DNA of 64,000 nucleotides, from contig CM037888.1 of the NCBI GenBank assembly GCA_021292165.1, forward strand, positions 31,577,091 to 31,641,090. Direction: 5' to 3'. The stretch's first letter is position 1; every line of letters begins with the position of its first letter. Positions 41,342 through 50,094 of the stretch are shown here, piece after piece. This DNA comes from Shinisaurus crocodilurus. Lineage: Eukaryota; Chordata; Lepidosauria; Squamata; Shinisauridae. The notes under the pieces are model-generated. The model ran no database searches, was not told where the DNA came from, and was given only the letters and a program-made list of their open reading frames with translations. The position numbers and the translations under genes were made by a program.

Positions 41342-44212
41342 TCAAAGCATCTCTGACAGATGTCTGTCCAGCTGCACCTTGAATGCCTCCAGAGTGGGAG
41401 AGCCCACAACCTCCCTAGGTAGTTGATTCCATTGTCTTATTGCTCTGACAGTCAGGAAATTTTTCCTGATGTTTAGGTGGAATCTAGGTTCCTGTAACTT
41501 GAGCCCATTATTCCGTGTCCTGCAAACTGGGATGAACGAGAAGAGATCTTTGCCCTCCTCTGTGTGACATCCCTTCAAATACTGGAAGAGTGCGATCATA
41601 TCTCCCCTCAGTCTCCTCTTCTGAAGGCTAAACATGCCCAGTTCTTTCAGTCTCTCCTCATAGGGCCTTGTTTCCAGTCCCTTTATCATCCTTGTTGCCC
41701 TCCTCTGAACCCTCTCCAGTTTGTCTATGTCCTTCTTAAAGTGAGGTGCCCAGAACTGGACGCAGTACTCAAGATGAGGCCTAACCAGTGCCGAGTAAAG
41801 GGGAATTATCACTTCCCGCGATTTGGAAGCTATACTTCTATTAATACAGCCCAAAATTGCATTTGCCTTCTTTGCAGCCACATCGCATTGCTGGCTCATA
41901 TTCAGTTTGTGATCTACCACAATTCCAAGATCCTTCTCACTTGTAGTATTGTTGAGCCAAGTGTCCCCCATTCTGTAACTCTGCATTTGGTTTCCTCTCC
42001 CTAGGTGCAGCACTTGGCATTTATCCCTATTAAATTTCATTCTGTTGTTTTCGGCCCAGCGCTCCAGCCTATCGAGGTCACTTTGAATTTTGTTTCTGTC
42101 TTCCAGAGTATTAGCTGTTCCACCCAACTTTGTGTCATCTGCAAATTTGATAAGCATTCCCTGTACCTCCTCATCCAAGTCATTAATAAAAATGTTGAAG
42201 AGCACCGGGCCCAGGACCGAGCCCTGTGGTACCCCGCTCGTTACCTCTCCCCAGTTTGAGAAGGAACCATTGATAAGCACTCTTTGAGTCCGATTCTGTA
42301 GCCAATTGTGGATCCACCTGATAGTTGTTCCATCTAGCCCACTCTTAGCTAGCTTACTAATCAGGATATCATGAGGCACTTTGTCGAAAGCTTTGCTGAA
42401 GTCCAGGTATATAATGTCCACAGCATTCCCACAGTCCACAAGGGAGGTTACCCGATCAAAAAATGAGATCAGATTAGTCTGACAGGATTTGTTCTTGACA
42501 AATCCATGCTGGCTTCTAGTAATCACTGCATTGTTTTCAAGGTGCTTGCAGACTGACTTCTTTATAATCTGCTCAAAAATCTTCCCGGGGATTGATGTCA
42601 GACTGACTGGCCTATAGTTCCCAGGTTCCTCCTTCTTGCCCTTTTTGAAGATGGGAACAACATTTGCCCTCCTCCAGTCATCTGGCACTTCACCTGTCCT
42701 CCATGATTTCTCAAAGATAATAGACAGTGGTTCTGAGAGTTCTTCTGCCAGTTCCTTTATTACTCTAGGATGCAGCTCATCAGGCCCTGGAGATTTAAAC
42801 TCGTTCAGAGTAATCAGGTGCTCCTTGACCATTTGCCTATCAATCTCAAGCTGCAATCCTGCCCCTTCAGTCTGCACTTCAGGTTTGCCAGGGGGGTCAT
42901 AGACCCTCTTTTGGGAGAAGACCGAGCCGAAGTAGGAATTGAACACTTCTGCCTTTTCTTTGTCTTCTGTTATCAATTTGCCATCCTCATTGCGTAGTTG
43001 AACCACCAGTTCTTTCTTCTGTCTTTTACTGTACATGTATCTGAAGAAAGCTTTTTTGTTGCTTTTAGCATTCCTCGCTAACCTTAGCTCATTCTCAGCT
43101 TTAGCCTTCCTGACACTATTCCTGCAGTTCTGTGCTACCTGCCTGTACTCTTCCCCTGTAGCCTGTCCTTCCTTCCACTTCCTATACGTGTCCTTTTTTG
43201 TTTTCAGGTCATCTTTGAGTTTATTGTGAAGCCACATTGGCTTCTTCTGTTGCCCTCTGCCTTTTTTCCTTGTGGGAATTGTTTGCAATTGTGCCTTTAA
43301 AATTTCCTTTTTTAAAAACTCCCACCCCTCCTGGGCTCCCTTTCTCGTGAGAGTCACTTGCCATGGGATCTTACTAATCATTGTTCTGAGTTTGTTAAAA
43401 TTGGCTTTCCTAAAATCCAGGGTACGTGTTTGGCTACACTCAGCTTTTGCTTCCGTTAGAATCAAGAACTCAAGTATAACATGGTCACTTTCCCCCAGAG
43501 TTCCCGAAACTGCCACTTTATCCACTAACTCGTCTCTGTTGGTTAGAATCAGGTCAAGGATAGCCGATCCTCTAGTTCCTTCCTCCACTTTCTGTAGGAG
43601 GAAGTTATCAGCAGCACAGCTCAGGAATTTCTTGGAGGGGCCATGTTTGGCTGAATAAGTCTCCCAACAGATATCAGGGAAATTGAAGTCTCCCATTACT
43701 ACCACATCGTGCCTCCTTGAAACAATGGCAATTTGCTTTTCAAAAGTTCCATCCTCGTCTTCTCCTTGATTGGGTGGTCGGTAGTAGACTCCAACCGCCA
43801 TGTTCGTTTTATTCTTTGCCCCCTTTATTTTAACCCAGATGCTCTCAATGGGGCTGCCAAGCTCCTCTTCCTGTATCTCTGTGCAGAGATACTTATTTTT
43901 AACATACAGTGCAACTCCACCTCCCTTTCTGTTGCTTCTGTTCCTTTTGAACAAGTTATACCCTTCAATTGCTGTATTCCAGTCATGGGAGTCATCCCAC
44001 CAGGTTTCAGTTATCCCTATCAAGTCGTACTTGCCCTCATGTACCAAGAGTTCAAGTTCGTCTTGTTTATTGCCCATACTCTGGGCATTAGTATAGAGAC
44101 ATTGAAGACTATGTGCTTTATAGTCCAACTTTCCCCCTACATTTTGTGGTAGACTATCTATGGGCACCGCTGGAGCTGTTCTCTCCATTGTGGCATAGAG
44201 GCCTTCTTCCAT
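41342..44212 (-). CDS. CR1 ORF2: endonuclease-reverse transcriptase, 956 aa, intact
   Basis: Makes the nick and the cDNA for target-primed reverse transcription. Residues 38-250 are an APE-type endonuclease: T-N-A-Q-S (N42), I-T-E-T-W-W (E69), G-V-Y-Y-R-P-P (Y143/Y144), G-D-F-N (D175, N177), D220 and S-D-H (243-244). RT spans about 510-760: P-I-F-K-K-G (520-525), N-Y-R-P-V-S-L (532-538), L-D-F-S-K-A-F-D (603-610), G-V-P-Q-G-S-V-L-G-P (660-669) and the catalytic F-A-D-D (690-693). The rest is the CR1 C-terminal domain. Length is close to the usual CR1 ORF2. The chosen ATG has a good context (CCAATGG). However, the frame is also open upstream to the end of ORF1, which allows expression by -1 frameshifting. 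No inactivating change seen. Confidence 0.95.
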   Translation of the reverse strand: MEEGLYATMERTAPAVPIDSLPQNVGGKLDYKAHSLQCLYTNAQSMGNKQDELELLVHEGKYDLIGITETWWDDSHDWNTAIEGYNLFKRNRSNRKGGGVALYVKNKYLCTEIQEEELGSPIESIWVKIKGAKNKTNMAVGVYYRPPNQGEDEDGTFEKQIAIVSRRHDVVVMGDFNFPDICWETYSAKHGPSKKFLSCAADNFLLQKVEEGTRGSAILDLILTNRDELVDKVAVSGTLGESDHVILEFLILTEAKAECSQTRTLDFRKANFNKLRTMISKIPWQVTLTRKGAQEGWEFLKKEILKAQLQTIPTRKKGRGQQKKPMWLHNKLKDDLKTKKDTYRKWKEGQATGEEYRQVAQNCRNSVRKAKAENELRLARNAKSNKKAFFRYMYSKRQKKELVVQLRNEDGKLITEDKEKAEVFNSYFGSVFSQKRVYDPPGKPEVQTEGAGLQLEIDRQMVKEHLITLNEFKSPGPDELHPRVIKELAEELSEPLSIIFEKSWRTGEVPDDWRRANVVPIFKKGKKEEPGNYRPVSLTSIPGKIFEQIIKKSVCKHLENNAVITRSQHGFVKNKSCQTNLISFFDRVTSLVDCGNAVDIIYLDFSKAFDKVPHDILISKLAKSGLDGTTIRWIHNWLQNRTQRVLINGSFSNWGEVTSGVPQGSVLGPVLFNIFINDLDEEVQGMLIKFADDTKLGGTANTLEDRNKIQSDLDRLERWAENNRMKFNRDKCQVLHLGRGNQMQSYRMGDTWLNNTTSEKDLGIVVDHKLNMSQQCDVAAKKANAILGCINRSIASKSREVIIPLYSALVRPHLEYCVQFWAPHFKKDIDKLERVQRRATRMIKGLETRPYEERLKELGMFSLQKRRLRGDMIALFQYLKGCHTEEGKDLFSFIPVCRTRNNGLKLQEPRFHLNIRKNFLTVRAIRQWNQLPREVVGSPTLEAFKVQLDRHLSEML

Positions 44213-44260
44213 TGGTACCCCCGAGTTTATGTCTCCCTCCCCTGTTGGATTCAGTTTAAA
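44213..44260 (-). promoter_or_regulatory. ORF1/ORF2 junction with T TTA AAC slippery heptamer
   Basis: Reading minus strand, ORF1 ends ...GCT TTA AAC TGA, so the ribosome meets U UUA AAC, the canonical X XXY YYZ -1 frameshift site, immediately before its stop (44260-44254, stop 44253-44251). The -1 frame continues TTT AAA CTG and stays open for 16 codons to the annotated ORF2 ATG at 44212, in frame with it. I found no obvious stem-loop just downstream by eye. Reinitiation after the stop is the alternative explanation. Confidence 0.55.
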
Positions 44261-45279
44261 GCCCTCCTGATTAAGTTCCTCATGCTGTGTCCAAACACAT
44301 TCTTCCCAGTCCTTGTGAGGTGCAACCCATCCTTTGCCAGCAGTCCATCTTCCAGGAAGTGTAGCCCGTGGTCCCAGAATCCAAATCCCTCACGTCGGCT
44401 CCACCTTTGTAGCCAGCCATTCACTTGGAGTATTTTTCTTTCCCTTTCTATGCCTCTTCCAAGTACTGGAAGGATGGATGAGAAAACTATCTGGGCCCCG
44501 AAGTTCTTGAGTTCCCTTCCCAGCTCTTCAAAGTCTGCCGTGATTTCTTTGTAACTCCGCTTGGCAGTATCATTTGTACCCACGTGGAAGAGAAGAAAGG
44601 GGTATGTGTCAGTGGGCTTCATGAGCCTCGGCAACTGCTCTGTCACATCCTTAATCCGTGCCCCAGGGAGACAGCACACCTGGCGAGTCCATGGGTCTTC
44701 GCGACATACTTTGGCTTCGATCCCCCGCAGGAGGGAGTCTCCCACTACGAGTACTCTTCTCTTCCTCTTGCTGTAGGCCTTGGTTTGACTGCCTCCACTT
44801 GACTGACCCTCAGCCTCCTGCTCGCTGTCACGTTGGGTGCCCGGTAATCCGTCCTCTGCAGGCTGTCCTCTGCTCTCGCCCTCAAGTACATGGAAGCGGT
44901 TCCATAGCTCCACTGCTTCCACAGGCGCAGAGTGTCTTGTAGTTCTTCTGCTCCTAACAGTCACCCTTTTCCAGGGAGTTCCCCCTGCGTTATTTTCCCT
45001 TGCCTCAGCAGTCTCCGACTCCGCCTCATCCTGCCGTTGCCCTTCTGGCTCCTGTACTGTGCTTTGGTGCTGTAGATCCACCGTTCTGTCTAAGAACTCC
45101 TCGCTTTCTCTTATGCTCCTGAGGGTTGACACTTGCTGCTCCAGTCCTCTGACCTTTTCTTCCAACAGCGTGACCAGCTTGCACTTGTTGCACGTGTAGG
45201 CCATGTCGATCTCCGGCAGGAAAACAAACATAGCACACCCCTTGCAGGTCACCACCACTGCTGAGTCCTTTCCTTCCAT
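44251..45279 (-). CDS. CR1 ORF1: zinc ribbon, coiled coil and SGNH esterase, 342 aa, intact
   Basis: ORF1 protein binds the element RNA and acts in the ribonucleoprotein particle. Residues 12-33 hold C-x2-C-x14-C-x2-C, a zinc-ribbon-like motif. 34-70 is a heptad-rich coiled coil, and 75-170 is acidic and low in complexity. 174-335 is an SGNH-type hydrolase: V-V-G-D-S (Ser182 nucleophile), G206, V-G-T-N-D-T (Asn236) and K-D-G-L-H (Asp317, His320). The complete esterase set is present, as known for the ORF1p of several CR1-clade LINEs. The start codon is in strong context (A at -3, G at +4), 25 nt after a 31-nt A tract. The stop lies 38 nt before the ORF2 ATG. Confidence 0.95.
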   Translation of the reverse strand: MEGKDSAVVVTCKGCAMFVFLPEIDMAYTCNKCKLVTLLEEKVRGLEQQVSTLRSIRESEEFLDRTVDLQHQSTVQEPEGQRQDEAESETAEARENNAGGTPWKRVTVRSRRTTRHSAPVEAVELWNRFHVLEGESRGQPAEDGLPGTQRDSEQEAEGQSSGGSQTKAYSKRKRRVLVVGDSLLRGIEAKVCREDPWTRQVCCLPGARIKDVTEQLPRLMKPTDTYPFLLFHVGTNDTAKRSYKEITADFEELGRELKNFGAQIVFSSILPVLGRGIERERKILQVNGWLQRWSRREGFGFWDHGLHFLEDGLLAKDGLHLTRTGKNVFGHSMRNLIRRALN

Positions 45280-45301
45280 AGTGCTCGGTTTCTGTCTTCC
45301 T

Positions 45302-45304
<3 letters not shown>

Positions 45305-45335
<31 letters not shown>
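45305..45335 (-). repeat. A31 tract just upstream of CR1 ORF1 (T31 on plus strand)
   Basis: A run of 31 T on the plus strand, therefore A31 in the CR1 RNA, ending 25 nt before the ORF1 ATG. It could act as a leader for poly(A)-binding protein or be a relic of a template jump that joined the monomer leader to the body. Both are inference. Confidence 0.85.
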
Positions 45336-45337
<2 letters not shown>

Positions 45338-45370
45338 GGACCTCCCCCTTGACCTCCCCTGCCGAACTCC

Positions 45371-46035
45371 GCTGCCAAACTCCTGTTTTCTCTCCCTGTG
45401 CGCTCGCTCTGTTCGCTCGCTCTCTGGGAGCCTGCTTGCCTTTTCACAGTCCCAAAAACAGCTGGAGCCTCTCTCCTGTTGTGCTGCTGCTCAGCTGGGA
45501 GTCAGGAACAGAATGAGCTCCCAGGCCACGCCCTGCAATCAGCCCCACTTCCTGCAATCAGCTGCAATCAGCCCCAGGTAGTTGCAGTCAGCAGGAGCTT
45601 CTGCTCAACAGAATGAGCTCCCAGGCCACGCCTTTCCCTTGCAGCACTTGTTGTTGTACTACTCCGCTGCCAAACTCCTGTTTTCTCTCCCTGTTCGCTC
45701 GCTCTGTTCGCTCGCTCTCTGGGAGCCTGCTTGCCTTTTCACAGTCCCAAAACAGCTGGAGCCTCTCTCCTGTTGTGCTGCTGCTCAGCTGGGAGTCAGG
45801 AACAGAATGAGCTCCCAGGCCACGCCCTGCAATCAGCCCCACTTCCTGCAATCAGCTGCAACCAGCCCCAGGTAGTTGCAGTCAGCAGGAGCTTCTGCTC
45901 AACAGAATGAGCTCCCAGGCCACGCCTTTCCCTTGCAGCACTTGTTGTTGTACTACTCCGCTGCCAAACTCCTGTTTGCTCTCCCTGTTCGCTCGCTCTG
46001 TTCGCTCGCTCTCTGGAAGCCTGCTTGCCTTTTCA
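45371..46035 (-). promoter_or_regulatory. CR1 5' UTR tandem monomers, 295 + 294 + 76 bp
   Basis: The phrase GCTGCCAAACTCCTGTTT starts at 45371, 45666 and 45960. The first two units are almost identical, including CTGCAATCAGCCCCACTTCC and GTTCGCTCGCTCTCTGGGAG. The third is cut after 76 bp by the insertion boundary. Multiple upstream monomers ahead of ORF1 recall the promoter monomers of mouse L1 A/Tf elements, so promoter function is likely but inferred. Confidence 0.85.
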
Positions 46036-46387
46036 CAGCTTAGACAATACAATCACCCTTCCGCACATCAGTTTCATAGAAGTAGGCTCTGCTGCCTGGG
46101 ATCCTGCTGCTGCCCTTTGGTCAGGCTGCAACATACACAAAACCAGCTCCAGATCTGTAGTTGTGCCTCTCTACTCTCACAGCACAATCCACTAACAGCA
46201 CAATCCTATAACTTCTCTACTCAGAAGTAAACAAGCACAAACAACCCGCTGTTTACAACCCAACAACAAACCATGGGTTCTCTTACTTGGTTTTTGTGGG
46301 TAACAAACCATAGTTAAACCACAGTGTGCAGAGTGCACACATAATGACAACCCACGATTCAACAATAACTCATACTCAACCCATACC

Positions 46388-46390
<3 letters not shown>

Positions 46391-46431
<41 letters not shown>
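46391..46431. repeat. (GAT)n tail microsatellite
   Basis: About 13 GAT units at the 3' end of the L2 copy, an expansion of the usual short tail. Confidence 0.95.
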
Positions 46432-46433
<2 letters not shown>

Positions 46434-47168
46434 CGCCCATCTGCTCGGCAACCGTCCACCCTGGGTGATGTACATAGGATAAAAACAAGATAAAATACAT
46501 TTAAAACAGTGTAACATTTTTAAAATCTTAACCCCCCCCCATATTCCCGCCTGAGCAGCCAGGTTTTTAATGAGCGGCGGAAGCTCAGCAGAGAGGGGGC
46601 ATGGCGGAGGTCACTTGGGAGAGAGTTCCACAGTACGGGGGCCGCCACGGAAAAGGCCCTCTTCCTCGTCCCCACCAGTCTAGCTGCTTTGGCTGAAGGG
46701 ACAAAGAGAAGGCCGCCTGTGGCAGATCTTGTTGAGCGGCCTACTTGGTGTTGCTGGAGACGCTCCTTGAGATAGACCGGAGCCGTATAGGGTTTTAAAG
46801 GTCAGAACCAACACCTTGAATTCGGCTCGGCAAGCAACTGGTAGCCAGTGCAGCTCCTTGAGCACTGGCGTGATGTGATCCCGCCGGCGGGTGCCTTTAA
46901 CCAGGCGAGCCGCCGCGTTCTGTACCAGCTGTAGCTTCCGAACCGTCTTCAAGGGTAACCCCACGTAGAGCCCATTACAGTAGTCTAGGCGAGAGGAGAC
47001 CAAGGCATGAACCACTGATGGGAGCAGGTGATTAGGAAGGTAGGGGACGCAGCTGCCGCATCAAGTGGAGTTGATGCAGCGCTGCCCAACTCACAGCTGA
47101 CACCTGAGCCTCCATGGACAGCTGGGAGTCTAGAATGACCCCCAAGCTGCGGACCTGGTCCTTCAGGG

Positions 47169-47632
47169 TGTAGAAGTAAAATTTGTCCAGGCTTTAGTTT
47201 AAACAGAAAGGCCTGGAAGTCAGACCTTTTCCTTGACCTTCTGTAGATTACAACCCTGAGGGCAAATCACCCATCTATTGATTTGCCTAACCCTCTTTCC
47301 TGCTTATGCTAAAAGTACTGTGAGCCAGTATCACCTTGGGATTATCACCTTGGGAAAGACTACTGATTAGCATGATGGCTGGAAGATGGGCAATACCTGA
47401 TCTTTTGTTTTTGTTTAAATGTCTCCTTTTGAATTGTCTCTCAGTTTCCTGTACTGACTCAATTGTCACCTGACCTCTACATGATATTATTCAGTATAAA
47501 TGGAAGTGTCTCCCTTGTGTTCTTGTTGGCATTCCTGACTGTGCTCAGATGCCATCCGTGAATTCACTAATAAACTTTCCTCTCTAAGAACCTCTTAAAA
47601 ACACAACGCAGTAGATCAATTTTTCCACAACA
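47169..47632 (+). mobile_element. Solo LTR, 464 bp
   Basis: TGTAGAAG...CCACAACA with the 4-bp duplication AGGG (47165-47168, 47633-47636). TATAAAT at 47495-47501 and AATAAA at 47569-47574 fix the plus orientation and outline U3, R and U5. A 4-bp duplication is typical of gamma-type (class I) endogenous retroviruses and some gypsy elements. No internal sequence is present. A 498-bp relative lies inverted at 60312-60809. Confidence 0.9.
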
Positions 47633-47749
47633 AGGGGTAGATGTACCCCATTCAGCACCAGGTCAACATCCCCTAACCTTCCCTTGTTCCCCCACCAGAA
47701 GTACCTTGGTCTTGTCTTGTTATGTGTGAACCAAGCCACTGAGCTGGTT

Positions 47750-48112
47750 TGCACAGTCACCTCAGCACCACAGTCACTGGGTTGCGGTATGTGCTTGCGG
47801 CCATTTTGAATATTCAACCACTGGCAGGGGTTTTTTTTGCCAACGTGGCATCCGAACCCAGGTGTCAGGGGTTGTTTGAGGATTAAACAGCCCTCAAATA
47901 GCCCATGGTCTGTTGTAGGGGTATCTGAGGGTTGTTTAACCCTCAAACAACCCCTGCTGCCCGGGTTTGGATGACCCAGGAAACCCTGGCAACCCCCTGC
48001 TGGGGGTCGAGCAACCCACACGCTGTGCAACCCGCCATGGCTTAAATAAGCCACCGTGCGAACCAGGTTCGCATGATCACTGCTGGGCTGCAGTGATCGT
48101 GCGGACCCGATC
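47750..48112. mobile_element. Foldback element, 363 bp
   Basis: CTGGTTTGCACAGTCAC at the left opposes GTGATCGTGCGGACCCG at the right. Central arms GGGTTGTTTGAGG-ATTAAAC and GGGTTGTTTAACCCTCAAAC. Same family as 12099. Confidence 0.65.
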
Positions 48113-48438
48113 ACTATTTCATATCTGTGACTTTAAGGAAGGGCCTAGCAAGGCAAGGATGGTTGTTACATTCTGGGCAAGGTGACACCAGACAAACTTC
48201 TACGTAAAAGACGGGCTTCTGTTTTAAAATCCACTCTGGATTTCTTCACCTACAAATCTAGCCCCTTCTGCAGGAGCCACTAGGGGGAAACCTGCGGCAA
48301 ATTCTGCATACCTTCAAATGTATTTAGGGATCATACCAAATTAACTCGCAATTATAGGATGTGTCCGGGCATAGCCAAAGGGGTTGGGGTGAGGCTACAG
48401 ACCAAGCTTAGCAGGTCATTCAAAAGATTTCTTTAAAG

Positions 48439-48565
48439 CAGTGTTCTCCGACCTTGGGTCCCCAGATGTTTTTGGCCTACAACTCCCAGCATGCCCCAGC
48501 CATGCTGGGGCATGCTGGGAGTTGTAGGCCAAAAACATCTGGGGACCCAAGGTCAGCGAACACTG
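48439..48565. mobile_element. hAT MITE, complete palindrome
   Basis: 127 bp. Duplication CTTTAAAG/CTTTAAAA (48431-48438, 48566-48573), 7 of 8 with central TA. Both termini carry matching changes near position 12 (CTCCGACC / GGTCAGCG), so they differ slightly from the family. Confidence 0.9.
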
Positions 48566-48584
48566 CTTTAAAACCTGTACCACA

Positions 48585-48940
48585 GCTTGTATTGTTGTTG
48601 CGTGGGCGTCCGCAGCCCGTCGTCGCACAACGTTTAAATTGCTGGAGTAATGCCGGAGCCCCATGTGAACTCGGAGCCGTGATTAACTCCCAACTTGCAC
48701 AAACGTTGGTGTGGGAGCTAATGAGAGCGCCGAATGTGGCGCCACGGCTGGAAAGCAGTCAAGCCTCGCAGCTTCTTGCTGAGCCATTACAGAAATTACA
48801 GCGGAGAAAGTCGAGTTTACTGGCATGAGGCGCGCTTGGTTGTAATATCAGTGGAGGCTTTGATCTGGCTGACTCCTGACTTTATTGAGCAAGAAGACGA
48901 CTTGAGTAATGATCTGTTAGAGCAGAACACCTGAAGAAAT
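48585..48940. other. Apparently single-copy segment, candidate conserved non-coding DNA
   Basis: Even composition, no repeat signature, several palindromic hexamers, and a 66-codon frame without known domain. Candidate only. Confidence 0.25.
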
Positions 48941-49040
48941 GCACGAGGAGGGAAAGCGGCATGTGCACATGGAGCGGGCTGGCTTTTCTTCTGCAGAGAA
49001 AGTAGCCGGCACTAGAGAAATGGAACACACGGCATGAGTA

Positions 49041-49279
49041 CAGTAATACCTTGGATTGCAAGCATAATTCGTTCCGGAACCGTGCTTGTAATCCAAAACA
49101 CTCTTATATCAAAGCGAGTCTCTGGTGGGCGTGAGCGGGGCCGATTTCGGCCCACTCGAGGTGAGCGGTTACATCCCTACGACGTTGCGCTTCTTTATCA
49201 AGTCAAAATTTATTTTAAAAATTTGCTTGTCTTGCAAAACGCTCTCAGACCAAGTTACTTGCGATCCAAGGTGTTACTG
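49041..49279. mobile_element. Mariner-type MITE, TA target
   Basis: 239 bp, CAGTAATACCTTGGATTGCA to its partner ending GTGTTACTG, with TA on both sides. Interior differs from 18303 by a GC-rich replacement (GTGAGCGGGGCCGATTTCGG). Confidence 0.85.
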
Positions 49280-49307
49280 TAGTAAAAGGTGCACGGACAT
49301 CTCCCCC

Positions 49308-49470
49308 GCTTACGCTGGCTCAGCTTGTCTGAGCGTGGAAAGCTAAGCAGGGTCAAGCCTGGTTGTTACTTGGATGGGAGACCCCTCCTCTAGTTTCCTG
49401 CATTGAGCAGGGGGTTGGACTCGATAGCCTTGTAGGCTCCTTCCAACTCTATGATCTATGAAATCTATGA
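49308..49470 (+). mobile_element. 5S rRNA-derived SINE with CR1-type 3' end
   Basis: Head GAAAGCTAAGCAGGGTCAAG and CTTGGATGGGAGACC from 5S rRNA, then CCTGCATTGAGCAGGGGG...TTCCAACTCTATGATCTATG from CR1. Very close to 21028 and 63490, so the family is recent. Confidence 0.9.
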
Positions 49471-49482
49471 CAATATGCTTAA

Positions 49483-49572
49483 GAGTGCAATCCTATACCA
49501 GTCTATTCAGAAGTAAGTCCCATTCAATTCAATTGGGCTTACTCTGAGGTAAGTGGGTATAGGATTGCAAGC
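49483..49572. mobile_element. Harbinger-like MITE, AAGTAAG subtype
   Basis: 90-bp palindrome GAGTGCAATCCTATACC to GGTATAGGATTGCAAGC, duplication TAA on both sides (49480-49482, 49573-49575). Inner arms CAGAAGTAAGTCCCATT and CTTACTCTGAGG. Confidence 0.7.
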
Positions 49573-49630
49573 TAAGTGTCTTCAGTTAGTCATGACTAGT
49601 TGTTCCTGAAAACACTGGTTGTTCTTGTTG

Positions 49631-49866
49631 TTTGTTTGTTTATTAAATTTATACCCCGCCTTTTTTCCTGCAAGGAACCCAAGGCAGTTTACATAATCCT
49701 CCTCCTCCTTGCCATTTTATCCTCACGACAACCCTGTGAGGTAGGTTGAGCGGAGAGTCCGTGACTGGCCCAAAGTCACCCAGGGAGCTTCATGGCCAAG
49801 CGGGGACTAGAACCCGGATCTCCCCAGTCCCAGTCCAGTGCTCTAACCACTGTGCCACACTGGCTT
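49631..49866 (-). mobile_element. tRNA-derived SINE
   Basis: Read on the minus strand: a tRNA-like head with GTGGTTAGAGC (A-box region) and GGTTCTAGTCCCC (B box), body CACTGGGTGACTTTGGGCC and CTCACAGGGTTGTCGTGAGG, then AAAGGCGGGGTATAAAT tail. The most complete head of the family in this window. Confidence 0.85.
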
Positions 49867-49928
49867 GTGTACTAAAAAATAGTTTAGCATTTTCAGTACA
49901 CAATGCCGGCTCCCAGGATTCTTTAGAG

Positions 49929-49998
49929 CGTGGCTGGCTGGGGCATGCTGGGAGTTGTAGGCCAAAAACATCTGGGGACCCAAGGTTGGAGAACACTG
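49929..49998. mobile_element. hAT MITE lacking its left arm
   Basis: GGCTGGCTGGGGCATGCTGG through GAACACTG. The flanks CTTTAGAG/CTTTAGGG (49921-49928, 49999-50006) still show the duplication, 7 of 8 with central TA. Confidence 0.8.
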
Positions 49999-50094
49999 CT
50001 TTAGGGAAAGAATGATACCTAAACTGAAATTAAACCAATGTAAGTTTGTAGTGTAGGTTTACCCTAAATGCCCAGTCGGCTTGTATGAGCCGTC

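Larger units (their letters stand above)
41251..46035 (-). mobile_element. Full-length CR1 LINE with both ORFs intact
   Basis: From 5' to 3' on the minus strand: a 5' UTR of ~295-bp monomers (46035-45371), a 31-nt A tract, ORF1 (45279-44251), a 38-nt spacer, ORF2 (44212-41342), a short 3' UTR and an octamer tail of TTCTATGA units. The 9-mer CAGCTTAGA occurs at both borders (41242-41250 and 46036-46044). Three bases at each side could also belong to the element, so the duplication is probable, not proven. Both ORFs keep all catalytic residues, so this copy may be mobile or recently was. Most CR1 copies in any genome are 5' truncated, like those at 8290, 54007 and 54757. Confidence 0.95.
46390..47735 (-). 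mobile_element. L2-clade LINE 3' part, split by a solo LTR
   Basis: The minus-strand frame 47015-46680 encodes L-Q-L-V-Q-N-A-A-A-R-L-V-K, R-R-R-D-H-I-T-P-V-L-K-E-L-H-W-L-P-V, the same region as 28051. The 3' end is GAGCAGATGGGCGAATC plus a long ATC/GAT tail (46391-46431). The LTR 47169-47632 interrupts it between TCCTTCAGGG and AGGGGTAGATG. The uninterrupted order is seen in the copy at 27846. The L2 continues to about 47735. Confidence 0.85.

Noticed and set aside
41564..44152. Several plus-strand frames of 75-146 codons across the CR1 region
   Set aside because: They are antisense shadows of intact ORF2.
49780..49866. A tRNA gene
   Set aside because: A and B boxes are present but the cloverleaf is degenerate and a SINE body and tail follow.
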